A stretch of DNA of 64,000 nt from Actinoplanes auranticolor (GCF_018332655.1 NZ_BOQL01000048.1:24357-88356), one strand, 5' to 3'; shown: positions 8,988 to 16,278, counted from the first letter of the stretch. Numbers and translations are program-made. Notes: a model not told the origin generated them from the sequence alone.

Positions 8988-9747
8988 GGGCCTGGATGCC
9001 GTCGAGGAGCAGGTTGAGGCCGAAGGTGAAGTCGGCATCGTCGATCCACTGGTCGGCGCTCCCGAACGCGTTCTCGCGGACGGCGGCGGTCAGCTCCGGG
9101 TAGCCCTCCGGATCGAGGACCTCGCCGAGGATGTCGCCGTACTCGGTGAGCCCGGCGATCGCTTCGCTGCCGGCGGTCGCCGTGCCGGTCATGGCGTGGA
9201 CCATGGCAGCCTGCCGGGCGGCGTAGTTGGTGAGCGCGACCGCGATGTTGATCCGTTCGCCGTAGCCCAGGCCGGTGCCGGCCAGCGCCGCGAGCGCGCG
9301 GTCCAGCCAGCGCAGTGACCGGGGTCCGGTCGGCGGGGTGTGCTGGTTCAGCGCCAGCAGCCAGGGCCGGCCGAGCAGGAAATCGCGGTTGGCGCGGGTC
9401 CAGCCGGTCAGATACGCCCGCCAGTTCCCGCCGTCGTAGGCCGGTGGCTCGGGCACGGCGGCGTCCGCCATCACGATCAGCAGCTCGTCCTTGCTGCCGA
9501 CGTAGCGGTACAGCGACATCGTCGCCATCGCGACCTCGGCGGCGACGCTGCTCATCTTCACGCCCTCCAGGCCGTCGCGGTCGGCGACGTGGATGGCGGC
9601 CGCCACGATGCGGGCCAGGTCGAGGCTGGGCCGCGGCCCGTGGCGGGGGGTGGTCTCCCGGCCCCACATCCGGGCCACCACGGGGGGAAGCCTGCGTTCC
9701 GCCACGTTGAAAGTCTCCTCGTTCGCACCCGCGGGTCTTGCGCTCAC
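8965..9747 (-). CDS. TetR-family transcriptional regulator (TetR_C-type ligand domain)
   Basis: The 260-residue protein has a TetR DNA-binding domain (ARIVAAAIHVADRDGLEGVKMSSVAAEVAMATMSLYRYVGSKDELLIVMAD, about 46-95). The ligand-binding domain resembles that of TetR(B)-type efflux repressors. The first ~40 residues are longer than usual, so a later start is possible. It is divergent from a DUF418 membrane protein, with a palindrome between them, which suggests repression of that gene and of itself. Inducer unknown. Confidence 0.85.
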   Translation of the reverse strand: MSARPAGANEETFNVAERRLPPVVARMWGRETTPRHGPRPSLDLARIVAAAIHVADRDGLEGVKMSSVAAEVAMATMSLYRYVGSKDELLIVMADAAVPEPPAYDGGNWRAYLTGWTRANRDFLLGRPWLLALNQHTPPTGPRSLRWLDRALAALAGTGLGYGERINIAVALTNYAARQAAMVHAMTGTATAGSEAIAGLTEYGDILGEVLDPEGYPELTAAVRENAFGSADQWIDDADFTFGLNLLLDGIQALMTRGRD

Positions 9748-9778
9748 TCTAGATCTCCGCGACTCTGTATCTCATACG

Positions 9779-9795
9779 CTGTATAACGTACACAG
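9779..9795. promoter_or_regulatory. candidate TetR operator CTGTATAACGTACACAG
   Basis: A 17-bp imperfect palindrome (13 of 17 positions symmetric) lies in the divergent tetR/DUF418 region, adjoined upstream by GTAT-CTC-ATAC. Location and size suit a TetR-family operator controlling both genes. Confidence 0.45.
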
Positions 9796-9811
9796 TAATG
9801 AGAGGCTGATC

Positions 9812-11017
9812 GTGACCACACCAACGCCGGACCGGCGCGTCCGTGACGTGGACGCGCTGCGGGGCTTCGCGCTGTTCGGGATCTTCGCCGTCAACGTCAC
9901 CTTCATGGCCTCGGGCTATCCGGGAAACCTGGTCACCGACCCGGCCTTCGACTCGGGGCTCGACCACGCCGTGCGCACGCTCTCCTCGGTCCTCATCGAC
10001 ATGAAGTTCTACGTGCTGTTCTCGTTCCTCTTCGGCTACAGCTTCACCCTGCAGATGGCGGCGGCACGGCGGGCCGGCGCGGCCTTCCCGGGGCGCATGC
10101 TGCGCCGCATCGGTGGCCTCTTCGTGCTCGGCGGCCTGCACATCCTCTTCCTGTACGGCGGTGACGTCCTCACCACGTACGCGGTGGCCTGCCTGGCGCT
10201 GCTCCTGCTGCGCAACGTGACCGACCGTACGGCGATCGCGATCGCGGCCGGCCTCTACGCCCTGGTGCTGGCCAGCCTGATCGTGGCCGCGATGGTCGTG
10301 GACCGGTCGGCTTTCCTGCCGGGTGAGGCCGAGGCACTGGCCAATGCCGAGGCGTCGACGCGGGCGCTGCTCGGCGGCTGGGGGCCGAACTTCGACGAGC
10401 ACCTGGCCGGTCTGCCCCTGCTGGTGCTGCAGGCGGTCACTCTGCAGGGCCCGACCGCGCTGGGCCTGTTCCTGCTCGGCATGGTCGCCGGGCGCCGGGA
10501 GTGGCTGACCCGGATCTCCGGCGGGATGCCCGCCCTGCGCCGGATCCAGTGGATCGGATTCCCGGTCGGCCTGCTCGGCTCGATCACCTACGCCGCCGCC
10601 GGCGGCAACACCAACACCCTGGGGGTGGCGGCCAGCGTCGCCACGGCGCCGGCCCTGGCGGCCGCGTACGTCGCGACGCTGCTGCGGATCATGCACCACC
10701 CGGGTACGGCGGCGGTCCGGGCGGCGCTGGCCCCGGCCGGCCGGATGGCCCTCACCAACTACCTGGGCCAGTCCGCGATCGGCCTGCTGACGTTCACCGG
10801 CATCGGCCTGGGGCTGGCCGGCACCTTGTCGCCGCCGGCGCTGTTCGCGTACGCCGTGGCGGTGTTCCTGGTCCAGCTGGTGGTCAGTGCCGTGTGGCTG
10901 CGGCGGTTCCGCTACGGCCCGGTCGAGTGGGTGCTGCGCTGGCTGACGAACGCGCGCCGGCCCGCCTTCGTCGTCCCCGCCGTCGAGGGCCGGCCCGCCA
11001 CCGTCCCCCGACCTTGA
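9812..11017 (+). CDS. DUF418-family integral membrane protein
   Basis: The 401-residue protein opens with R-D-V-D-A-L-R-G-F-A-L-F-G-I-F-A-V-N, the hallmark of the YeiB/DUF418 membrane family. It has about ten hydrophobic segments and the C-terminal G-R-M-A-L-T-N-Y-L-x-Q-S and R-(F/Y)-G-P-x-E-W-x-x-R blocks. The function of the family is not established; it is related to membrane acyltransferase-like proteins. The GTG at 9812 is chosen because AGAGG precedes it. It is the likely target of the divergent TetR regulator. Confidence 0.85.
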   Translation: MTTPTPDRRVRDVDALRGFALFGIFAVNVTFMASGYPGNLVTDPAFDSGLDHAVRTLSSVLIDMKFYVLFSFLFGYSFTLQMAAARRAGAAFPGRMLRRIGGLFVLGGLHILFLYGGDVLTTYAVACLALLLLRNVTDRTAIAIAAGLYALVLASLIVAAMVVDRSAFLPGEAEALANAEASTRALLGGWGPNFDEHLAGLPLLVLQAVTLQGPTALGLFLLGMVAGRREWLTRISGGMPALRRIQWIGFPVGLLGSITYAAAGGNTNTLGVAASVATAPALAAAYVATLLRIMHHPGTAAVRAALAPAGRMALTNYLGQSAIGLLTFTGIGLGLAGTLSPPALFAYAVAVFLVQLVVSAVWLRRFRYGPVEWVLRWLTNARRPAFVVPAVEGRPATVPRP

Positions 11018-11050
11018 CGAGCGCCGGCGATGATCCCTCCTTGCCAAACG

Positions 11051-11070
11051 CGTAACACACTGGTTACGCT
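11051..11070 (+). promoter_or_regulatory. ArsR operator CGTAAC-ACACTG-GTTACG overlapping -10 TACGCT
   Basis: A perfect inverted repeat with 6-bp arms and a 6-bp spacer (11051-11068) overlaps TACGCT (11065-11070), which ends 6 nt before the regulator's GTG start. ArsR dimers bound here would cover the -10 of a leaderless promoter and so repress the operon. Confidence 0.55.
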
Positions 11071-11076
11071 TCCGCG

Positions 11077-11436
11077 GTGGACGAGGTGGCGGCGGCGATC
11101 GCCGACCCGGTGCGGCGGGACATCCTGGTGATGTTGCGGGAGCAGTCGCTGCCCGCGGGGGAGATCGCCGGCCGGTTCGCCATCAGCCGGCCCGCCGTCA
11201 GCCGGCACCTGCGGGTGCTGCGGGAGAGCGGGCTGGTCCGCGACACGCTCGTCGGTCGCCGGCGCGTCTACGAGATCGACCCGTCGCGGTTCGCCGACCT
11301 GATCGGGTGGCTCGCGCAGTTCGCCGCCGCCGGTTGGGAGCGGCGCCTCGACGCGCTGGAGACCGAGGTCTATCGCACCCGTCGTGAGCGCCGCCGGGGT
11401 GCCACGACGGATCAACGACAGGAGAACACGGCATGA
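11077..11436 (+). CDS. ArsR-family winged-helix repressor
   Basis: The 119-residue protein has the core A-D-P-V-R-R-D-I-L-x-x-L...AGEIAGRFAISRPAVSRHLRVLRESGLV...GRRRVYEI, an ArsR/SmtB fold with recognition helix around residues 36-48. It lacks an obvious metal-binding Cys pair and so belongs to the PagR/SdpR-like branch that usually sits with an AHSA1/SRPBCC gene. It overlaps that partner by 4 bp (ATGA). The operator and -10 lie immediately upstream. Confidence 0.88.
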   Translation: MDEVAAAIADPVRRDILVMLREQSLPAGEIAGRFAISRPAVSRHLRVLRESGLVRDTLVGRRRVYEIDPSRFADLIGWLAQFAAAGWERRLDALETEVYRTRRERRRGATTDQRQENTA

Positions 11437-11942
11437 CCAGTTCACCCATCGGCCGGCTCTTTCCCACCGCCGACGGCGCCGACCTCGTCGTCAACCGCAC
11501 GTTCCGGGCGCCCATCGAGGACGTCTGGGCCAGCGTGACCGAATCCGACCGCACCGCCCGCTGGTTCGGCGCGTGGCAAGGTGATGCCGCCCCGGGAGCC
11601 ACGATCAAGGTGCAGATGGCCTTCGAGGAGCAGTCACCGTGGTTCGACTTCCGGATCGACGCGTGTGAGCCGCCGCGGCGCCTGGCCGTGTCGATGATCG
11701 ACCAGTCCAGCAACCAGCGGTTGGAGCTGCTGCTGTCGCACGCCGACGGCCGGACCGAGCTGCGGCTGGTGCACCACCTCGACAACCCGGCCGAGGCCGG
11801 CGACATGGGACCCGGCTGGGAGTACTACCTCGACATGCTGGTGGCGGCCCGCGACGGCCTGCCCACGCCGGACTTCGGCGACTACTACCCGGCGATGAAG
11901 CCGTACTACGAAGGGCTGCTGACCCAGACCGACCCGGCGTGA
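11433..11942 (+). CDS. SRPBCC (AHSA1-like) domain protein
   Basis: The 169-residue protein has the START/AHSA1 pattern: a V-N-R-T-F-R-A-P-I-E-D-V-W first strand, a D-R-T-A-R-W-F turn, and a C-terminal GWEYYLDML helix. This fold encloses small hydrophobic ligands. It is translationally coupled to the ArsR regulator through an ATGA overlap, the usual pairing for this family. No catalytic residues can be assigned. Confidence 0.85.
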   Translation: MTSSPIGRLFPTADGADLVVNRTFRAPIEDVWASVTESDRTARWFGAWQGDAAPGATIKVQMAFEEQSPWFDFRIDACEPPRRLAVSMIDQSSNQRLELLLSHADGRTELRLVHHLDNPAEAGDMGPGWEYYLDMLVAARDGLPTPDFGDYYPAMKPYYEGLLTQTDPA

Positions 11943-12091
11943 CCGGCCGGCCGCGCGGCGCCGCGGGGCGCCCGCGGCCCACCCGTCCCTGATCTTCCGC
12001 AGAACGCGCTGACGACCGTCGATCCGAAGCCGGTTGAGATCCGTATCACTGTGAGGCCGGGTGCAGGGACCCGGCGAGCGGAGGCGCCACG

Positions 12092-13066
12092 GTGAACGGC
12101 AGGCATGGCAAGCGACCGCCGGAGTCCGCGCCGGGCCCGGACGCGTCCGACGGCCGGGACTGGTTCGAGCCGCGCGCTGCCGTGACCGAGCCGACGCAGG
12201 TCCTTCCGCTCGTCTCCGCGTCGCCGCCCCGGCTGCCACCGCCGATGGTGGTCGCCCGCGCGGTGATCGTCTACCAGGAACGGCCCCGGCGCCCCTGGCG
12301 GCTCTGGGTCTTCACCGTGGCGCTCGTGGCGCTGACCGTGGGCGTCGTCCTCGGGCAGACGGCCGCGTTCGACCCGGTCTACCGGCCGGCGGCGGGCGCG
12401 CAGACCGAACCGCCACCGGTCGTGCCGTCGCCGAGCACGCTCCAGCAGCCGTGGCCGGAGGCCGCGCACCGGGTGACCGCGCCGCTCGGCGCGGTGCGGA
12501 CGCGTCGGTTCGAGGTGGCCGGCGCCTCGGCGGTGCTGCGCGTCCGCGGCGTGGATCTCGGCGAGAACCTGCTCGACATCGCCACGACGGACCGCGGCGC
12601 GATCCCCGCTCTCACCGAGACGGAGAAGAGTTCCCGGCTCGAGCTGACCCCGACCGGGCAGGCCGGGACGGTGGGGGCCGAGATCCAGCTCAACTCGAAG
12701 GTGGCGTGGACCCTCAAGCTCGCCGGCGGCTCGTCCGAGCAGCTCATCGACATGCGTACCGGCGGCGTGGCCGGCATCGAGGTCACCGGGGGCACCAACC
12801 AGCTGGTTCTGCAGCTGCCCGAGCCGAAGGGCACCGTACGAATCTCGGTCAGCGGCACGGTCGGGGAGCTGATCGTGCGCACTGCGGGTGGCACCCCGGT
12901 CCGGCTCCGCCTGCGCGGTGGCGCGAAGACCGCCACCGTCGCGGGCCCGCCCCGCAAGGCCAAGGCCGGCGCCACGCTGACCTCCCCGGGTTGGTCGGCC
13001 GCCAAGAACCGCTACGACCTGGTCGCCTCCGACGCGGTGACCTCGGCCAGCTGGGCGGCGTCCTGA
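12092..13066 (+). CDS. single-pass membrane protein of unknown function
   Basis: The 324-residue protein has a Pro-rich cytoplasmic N-terminus, one transmembrane helix at about residues 71-89 (after the basic stretch PRRPWR), and a ~230-residue exterior domain. That domain consists largely of short beta strands with Ala/Gly/Thr/Lys-rich loops and could form an adhesin-like or DUF4097-like beta-solenoid. The GTG start at 12092 follows GAGCGGAGG. Family not recognised; no enzymatic motif is visible. It stands alone between the ArsR operon and the convergent dehydrogenase. Confidence 0.65.
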   Translation: MNGRHGKRPPESAPGPDASDGRDWFEPRAAVTEPTQVLPLVSASPPRLPPPMVVARAVIVYQERPRRPWRLWVFTVALVALTVGVVLGQTAAFDPVYRPAAGAQTEPPPVVPSPSTLQQPWPEAAHRVTAPLGAVRTRRFEVAGASAVLRVRGVDLGENLLDIATTDRGAIPALTETEKSSRLELTPTGQAGTVGAEIQLNSKVAWTLKLAGGSSEQLIDMRTGGVAGIEVTGGTNQLVLQLPEPKGTVRISVSGTVGELIVRTAGGTPVRLRLRGGAKTATVAGPPRKAKAGATLTSPGWSAAKNRYDLVASDAVTSASWAAS

Positions 13067-13075
13067 GACCCGGGA

Positions 13076-14065
13076 TCAATTCGGATGGATCAGAACCTTC
13101 AGTCCGGTACGGGCGGCAGCCGCGCTCAGGGCGGTGGTGACCGCACTCAGCGGGAACACGTCGGAGACGATCGGCGCCAGGTCGACCAGGCCCCGCTCGG
13201 CCAGGTCGATCGCCCGCGGGTAGACCTCGCCCATCCGGCGGACCATGACCAGCGTCAGGCCCTTCCGGCGGGCGAGCCCCGCACTGAACGAGGTGCGGTC
13301 CCCGTCGGGGATGCCGACCAGCACGACCCGGGCCCCGGGCTTGGCCAGCCGCAGCGCCGTGTCCACGGCCGCATCCGAGCCGGACACCTCGAAGACCACG
13401 TCGGCGACACCGGCCGCGTCGGCGTCGGCCGCCTCGGCCCCGAACGACGCGGCGACGGCCATCCGGTGCGCCAACGGCTCGGCGGCCAGCACCCGGGTGG
13501 CGCCGTGCCGGCGAGCCAGCTGAACGAGCAGCAGGCCGATCGGTCCGCAGCCGACCACCGCCACCGTCGAAGCCATCCGCAGGTGCGCGAGGTCCAGGGC
13601 GTGCAGCGCGACACCGAGCGGTTCGAGCAGGGCGCCGTCGTCGTCGGAGAGGCCGTCCGGCAGCGGGTGCAGGCGGTCGGCCGGCCAGGTCAGGAACTGG
13701 CGCAGGCCGCCGTCGCAGGAGCCGTGCCCGGCGAAGACCACCTGGGGGCACAGGTTGCCGTACCCCTCCCGGCAGGGCTCGCAGACGCCGCACGGAATGG
13801 CCGGGTCGATCGCCACCCGGCGCCCGTCCTCGGGCCCGCCCCGGATGACACCCGCCATCTCGTGGCCGAGCACGAGCGGCCGGGCCAGCACGGCGTCCCC
13901 GATCCCGCCCTCGGTGAACCAGTGCAGGTCGGAGCCGCAGATGCCGACCGAGGTCACCTCGACGAACCGCACGTCGGCGCTGCCGGGCGCGGGACGGTCC
14001 TCGGCGTGCAACCGCACGTCCCCGGCGCCATGGAGACGGGCCACCTGCATGCTGAACTCGGTCAC
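13076..14065 (-). CDS. zinc-dependent alcohol/polyol dehydrogenase (MDR)
   Basis: The 329-residue protein has the catalytic-zinc ligands G-I-C-G-S-D and L-G-H-E, the structural-zinc lobe CGVCEPCREGYGNLC (four Cys), and the Rossmann motif V-V-G-C-G-P-I-G. It is closest in pattern to L-idonate 5-dehydrogenase/sorbitol dehydrogenase, so it probably oxidises a secondary alcohol of a polyol or sugar acid with NAD(P)+. The start may be GTG at 14065 or ATG at 14050; neither has a strong Shine-Dalgarno. It is convergent with the preceding membrane-protein gene and divergent from the PEP-mutase-like gene. Confidence 0.88.
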   Translation of the reverse strand: MTEFSMQVARLHGAGDVRLHAEDRPAPGSADVRFVEVTSVGICGSDLHWFTEGGIGDAVLARPLVLGHEMAGVIRGGPEDGRRVAIDPAIPCGVCEPCREGYGNLCPQVVFAGHGSCDGGLRQFLTWPADRLHPLPDGLSDDDGALLEPLGVALHALDLAHLRMASTVAVVGCGPIGLLLVQLARRHGATRVLAAEPLAHRMAVAASFGAEAADADAAGVADVVFEVSGSDAAVDTALRLAKPGARVVLVGIPDGDRTSFSAGLARRKGLTLVMVRRMGEVYPRAIDLAERGLVDLAPIVSDVFPLSAVTTALSAAAARTGLKVLIHPN

Positions 14066-14153
14066 GGATGGACGCTAACACCGTTGCGGGGATCGCGAGT
14101 TGCCGATGCACCAGTCATGATCGGGACATGAACGACGCCGCGGTGCCCCGCCC

Positions 14154-14972
14154 ATGACCGCCGCCGACCTGCGGGCGCTGCTCGCCGCCGACCGCCTCAC
14201 CCACGTACCAGGGGTCTGGGATCCGGCGAGCGCCGCGCTGGCGGTCCGGGCCGGGCACCGGGCCGTGCACCTGTCCGGGCAGGCGATCGCCGCTACCATG
14301 CTGGGCCGGCCGGACCTCGGCTTCACCCCGGCCACGCAGATCGCGGACCGCGCGGCGACCCTGACGCCGGCGCTCGACGGCGTGCCGCTGCTCGCCGACG
14401 CGGACATCGGCTACGACAATCCGGACGACGCGGTGTGGACGGCGCTCGCCTACCAGCGGGCCGGGATCAGCGGGATCATCCTGGACGACGGCGCGGACGC
14501 CGTGCGGTCGGCCGCCCGGATCACCGCGCTGGCCGCGCAGGCACCCGGCATCGCGGTGATCGCGCGGGTCCGCAGCGGCAGGTTCACCGGGACGATCGAG
14601 CGGTGCCGGGCGTACGCGGCCGCCGGCGCGGACGCGGTTCTCCCGGTGGACATCTCCGAGGCGGAGGGGCTCGGCCGGTTGCGAGCGGCGCTGCCCGCCG
14701 TACCGCTGGTGGTGAGCCGATCCGAGAGCGCGAGCGGCCGCGGGCGCTTGACCGGCGCGGAGCTGGCCGGCTTCGGGGTACGCCTGGTGCTGCACCCGCT
14801 TGCTGCTGTGCTCGCGGCATTGCGGGCGGCGTCGCTGACCTACCGCGCGATCCTGGACGAGGGCGACGCCGAGGGAGTGGACCGGATTCCGCTGGCCGCG
14901 CTCGCGACGGTGACCGATTGGCCGGCGGCTGATGTCGCCGTCGCGCGCGGCACCGACAGGATCGACACCTGA
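14154..14972 (+). CDS. isocitrate lyase / PEP mutase superfamily protein lacking the catalytic Cys loop
   Basis: The 272-residue protein follows the superfamily barrel: P-G-V-W-D-P-A-S-A, the S-G-Q-A strand, the metal-binding D-A-D-I-G-Y-D-N, I-A-V-I-A-R-V-R-S, and a late V-L-H-P segment. The position of the usual E-D-Q and of the K-K-C-G-H lyase loop reads I-I-L-D-D-G-A-D-A, so the acid/base Cys of isocitrate and methylisocitrate lyases is missing. It is more likely a PEP-mutase/oxaloacetase-like or non-catalytic member. ATG 14154 is the first start compatible with the family N-terminus. Confidence 0.75.
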   Translation: MTAADLRALLAADRLTHVPGVWDPASAALAVRAGHRAVHLSGQAIAATMLGRPDLGFTPATQIADRAATLTPALDGVPLLADADIGYDNPDDAVWTALAYQRAGISGIILDDGADAVRSAARITALAAQAPGIAVIARVRSGRFTGTIERCRAYAAAGADAVLPVDISEAEGLGRLRAALPAVPLVVSRSESASGRGRLTGAELAGFGVRLVLHPLAAVLAALRAASLTYRAILDEGDAEGVDRIPLAALATVTDWPAADVAVARGTDRIDT

Positions 14973-14986
14973 GGCCGGTTAATGGG

Positions 14987-15016
14987 TTGTCCGCCCGGCG
15001 GGGCGGGCCCTACCGT
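14987..15016 (+). promoter_or_regulatory. sigma-70-type promoter TTGTCC-N18-TACCGT upstream of the tRNA array
   Basis: TTGTCC (14987-14992) and TACCGT (15011-15016) are separated by 18 bp. They precede a small ORF, an intrinsic terminator and the first tRNA gene of the array, and are the best promoter candidate in this 280-bp gap. Confidence 0.4.
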
Positions 15017-15058
15017 ATGGATCAACACCGAACGCACCGAGATGGTCAGGAGACCGAG

Positions 15059-15193
15059 ATGTTGTGGCAGCCCTCGAACACCGCGCGCCGGCTCACGCCG
15101 TGTCGCGAGGCTGGCGTGGAGCTGACCGGACGGCTCGGTGCGGTCAGCGGCCGGAACAACGGCCAGCAGGAATCGGGTAGGCGGCGCGGCTAG
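15059..15193 (+). CDS. possible 44-aa leader peptide
   Basis: A short frame opens with ATG 11 nt after AGGAGA and encodes a basic, Arg-rich 44-residue peptide with one Trp. It ends 13 nt before an intrinsic terminator that lies just upstream of tRNA-Trp. The order promoter, short ORF, terminator, tRNA array is compatible with a leader or attenuation unit, but nothing conserved is recognised and it may be untranslated. Confidence 0.3.
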   Translation: MLWQPSNTARRLTPCREAGVELTGRLGAVSGRNNGQQESGRRRG

Positions 15194-15206
15194 CGCACCT
15201 CGGCAC

Positions 15207-15245
15207 AGCCGCCGCCCACGCCCTCACGGGCCGGGCGGCTTTTTC
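15207..15245 (+). terminator. intrinsic terminator upstream of the tRNA array
   Basis: The arms AGCCGCC (15207-15213) and GGCGGCT (15234-15240) can pair around an inner GCCC/GGGC stem, and five T residues follow immediately. This is a Rho-independent terminator on the plus strand. Confidence 0.7.
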
Positions 15246-15255
15246 GTATCCCCCT

Positions 15256-15328
15256 ACGGGTGTAGCTCAATCGGTAGAGCAACGGTCTCCAAAGCCGTGT
15301 GTTGCGGGTTCGACTCCTGCCGCCCGTG
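15256..15328 (+). tRNA. tRNA-Trp (CCA)
   Basis: Acceptor ACGGGTG pairs with CGCCCGT. A good D arm is present. The anticodon stem ACGGT/GCCGT carries loop CTCCAAA, giving anticodon CCA. The T arm is GCGGG-TTCGACT-CCTGC and the discriminator is G. CCA is not encoded. It is the first gene of the array. Confidence 0.9.
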
Positions 15329-15396
15329 CTCCACGCCCCGGTTCCGGCCGGCGGCAACGGTGTTTGAAAACTCCACAGTGGATGACAGCAGAACGT

Positions 15397-15420
15397 CCGC
15401 CGCACTCTCGGATGCGGCGG
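15397..15420 (+). repeat. 8-bp hairpin abutting tRNA-Glu(CTC)
   Basis: CCGCCGCA pairs with TGCGGCGG around an 8-nt loop CTCTCGGA. It lies 3 bp before the following tRNA, and its loop nearly repeats that tRNA's anticodon loop CTCTCGA. It may be a processing signal or a tRNA remnant. Confidence 0.4.
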
Positions 15421-15423
15421 TGA

Positions 15424-15497
15424 CGCCCGTGAGGCTGAGGGAGGTAGACCACCGGACTCTCGATCCGGAGGACCGGGTTCGACCCCCGGACGGGCGA
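15424..15497 (+). tRNA. tRNA-Glu (CTC), atypical core
   Basis: Acceptor CGCCCGT/ACGGGCG pairs perfectly. The anticodon stem CCGGA/TCCGG holds loop CTCTCGA (anticodon CTC), and the T arm CCGGG-TTCGACC-CCCGG is perfect. The D arm is weak, with one mismatch, and position 8 is G rather than the near-universal T, so folding and charging efficiency are doubtful. No encoded CCA. Confidence 0.6.
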
Positions 15498-15588
15498 CGG
15501 CACCACCTTTGGCGGCCCGGTGGGCCCGGCGGACGCGCCGGCCCGGCGACGGCCGCCCGGAGCCGGGAAGGGGCGGGGGACACCGCGC

Positions 15589-15628
15589 GCCGGCTACCAC
15601 GGGTCTCGACCCGTGGCGGCTCGCCGGC
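15589..15628 (+). repeat. nested hairpin in a tRNA-array spacer
   Basis: An outer GCCGGC/GCCGGC pairing encloses a perfect 7-bp stem CCACGGG-TCTCGA-CCCGTGG (15597-15616). No T-run follows. It lies in the 199-bp spacer between tRNA-Glu(CTC) and tRNA-Gly, which otherwise holds no gene. Confidence 0.45.
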
Positions 15629-15696
15629 CGGGAAGAGCGCAACCCGGCCAACGCGGAAGGTCACCACCCCCTCCCGGCGCCCCTGTCGCGGGGCAT

Positions 15697-15771
15697 GCGG
15701 CTGTAGCTCAGTGGTAGAGCGCGACGTTGCCATCGTCGAGGTCCCGGGTTCGAGCCCCGGCAGCCGCTCCA
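15697..15771 (+). tRNA. tRNA-Gly (GCC), CCA encoded
   Basis: Acceptor GCGGCTG/CAGCCGC, anticodon stem CGACG/CGTCG with loop TTGCCAT (anticodon GCC), T arm CCGGG-TTCGAGC-CCCGG, discriminator T, followed by an encoded CCA. It is the most canonical member of the array and the only one with encoded CCA. Confidence 0.93.
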
Positions 15772-15807
15772 CACGTTCCGGCAGCGCGCTCACGTGGCGC
15801 TGCACCC

Positions 15808-15835
15808 GGCCGGCGGGGCCGCGACCTCGCCGGCC
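15808..15835 (+). repeat. 8-bp hairpin between tRNA-Gly and tRNA-Gln
   Basis: GGCCGGCG pairs with CGCCGGCC around a 12-nt loop, then CCCTT, ending 4 nt before the tRNA-Gln acceptor stem. It is a likely structured spacer or processing element. Confidence 0.4.
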
Positions 15836-15839
15836 CCCT

Positions 15840-15913
15840 TGCGGGCTGGTGCAATCCGGCAGCACACCCGGCTCTGAACCGGGAGGTCGGGGGTTCGAAT
15901 CCTCCGCCCGCAG
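15840..15913 (+). tRNA. tRNA-Gln (CTG)
   Basis: Acceptor TGCGGGC/GCCCGCA, T8 present, anticodon stem CCCGG/CCGGG with loop CTCTGAA (anticodon CTG), T arm GGGGG-TTCGAAT-CCTCC, discriminator G, no encoded CCA. Confidence 0.88.
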
Positions 15914-15918
15914 CTCAC

Positions 15919-15991
15919 GCCCTCGTAGCCCAACGGCAGAGGCCCGACGTTGAGGACGTCGCCAGTGCGCGTTCGAATCGCGCCGAGGGCA
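15919..15991 (+). tRNA. tRNA with anticodon GAG (Leu) but short variable loop
   Basis: Acceptor GCCCTCG/CGAGGGC, anticodon stem CGACG/CGTCG with loop TTGAGGA (anticodon GAG), T arm GCGCG-TTCGAAT-CGCGC, discriminator A. The variable region is only 5 nt (CCAGT), whereas bacterial leucine tRNAs are class II with a long variable arm. The anticodon reads Leu codons, but the body is class I, so the charging identity is uncertain. Confidence 0.7.
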
Positions 15992-16002
15992 CGCAGTATC
16001 AC

Positions 16003-16075
16003 GCCAGCGCAGCACGACCGGTCGTGCACCCGTTTCGTAATCGGGAGGTAGCGGGTTCGAGTCCCGCCGCTGGCT
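16003..16075 (+). tRNA. tRNA-Thr (CGT), minor deviations
   Basis: Acceptor GCCAGCG/CGCTGGC and D stem GCAC/GTGC are perfect. Anticodon stem CCCGT/TCGGG has a T-T mismatch at its loop end, and loop TTCGTAA gives anticodon CGT. T arm GCGGG-TTCGAGT-CCCGC. Position 8 is C instead of T. No encoded CCA. Confidence 0.75.
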
Positions 16076-16083
16076 CAACACCT

Positions 16084-16156
16084 GGGCTCGTAGCTCATCT
16101 GGTAGAGCGCCCGTGTCGCAAGCGGGAGGTGGCCGGTTCGACTCCGGCCGGGTCCA
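16084..16156 (+). tRNA. tRNA-Ala (CGC)
   Basis: Acceptor GGGCTCG/CGGGTCC with two wobble pairs, canonical D arm, anticodon stem CCCGT/GCGGG with loop GTCGCAA (anticodon CGC), T arm GCCGG-TTCGACT-CCGGC, discriminator A. Position 32 is G, which is unusual. The G3-T70 pair is the classical alanine identity element. No encoded CCA. Confidence 0.85.
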
Positions 16157-16164
16157 CGCAGGAA

Positions 16165-16182
16165 ACCGCCGGTAGCGGCGGT
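16165..16182 (+). repeat. 6-bp hairpin between tRNA-Ala and tRNA-Glu(TTC)
   Basis: ACCGCC pairs with GGCGGT around GGTAGC. It occupies part of the 43-nt spacer between two tRNAs and resembles the other spacer hairpins of the array. Confidence 0.35.
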
Positions 16183-16199
16183 CAGGGAGAACCCGCCTC

Positions 16200-16273
16200 G
16201 GCGCGGTGGACGAAAGGTAGAGTCGCCCGGTTTTCGCCCGGGACATGTGCGGGTTCGAATCCCGTCCGCGCTG
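16200..16273 (+). tRNA. tRNA-Glu (TTC)
   Basis: Acceptor GGCGCGG/CCGCGCT (terminal G-T pair), T8, three-pair D stem, anticodon stem CCCGG/CCGGG with loop TTTTCGC (anticodon TTC), T arm GCGGG-TTCGAAT-CCCGT, discriminator G, no encoded CCA. Confidence 0.85.
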
Positions 16274-16278
16274 CACGG

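Noticed and set aside
15397..16182. Regularly spaced hairpins in the tRNA array considered as a CRISPR or integron-like repeat set
   Set aside because: The hairpins differ in sequence, length and spacing, and no cas gene or integrase is near.
15254..16276. A 340-codon minus-strand open frame over the tRNA array
   Set aside because: It runs through nine tRNA genes. Its repeated R-x-D-S-N-P/E-P-x-T-G-type peptides are simply antisense T-arms (TTCGA) read as protein, a known annotation artefact.
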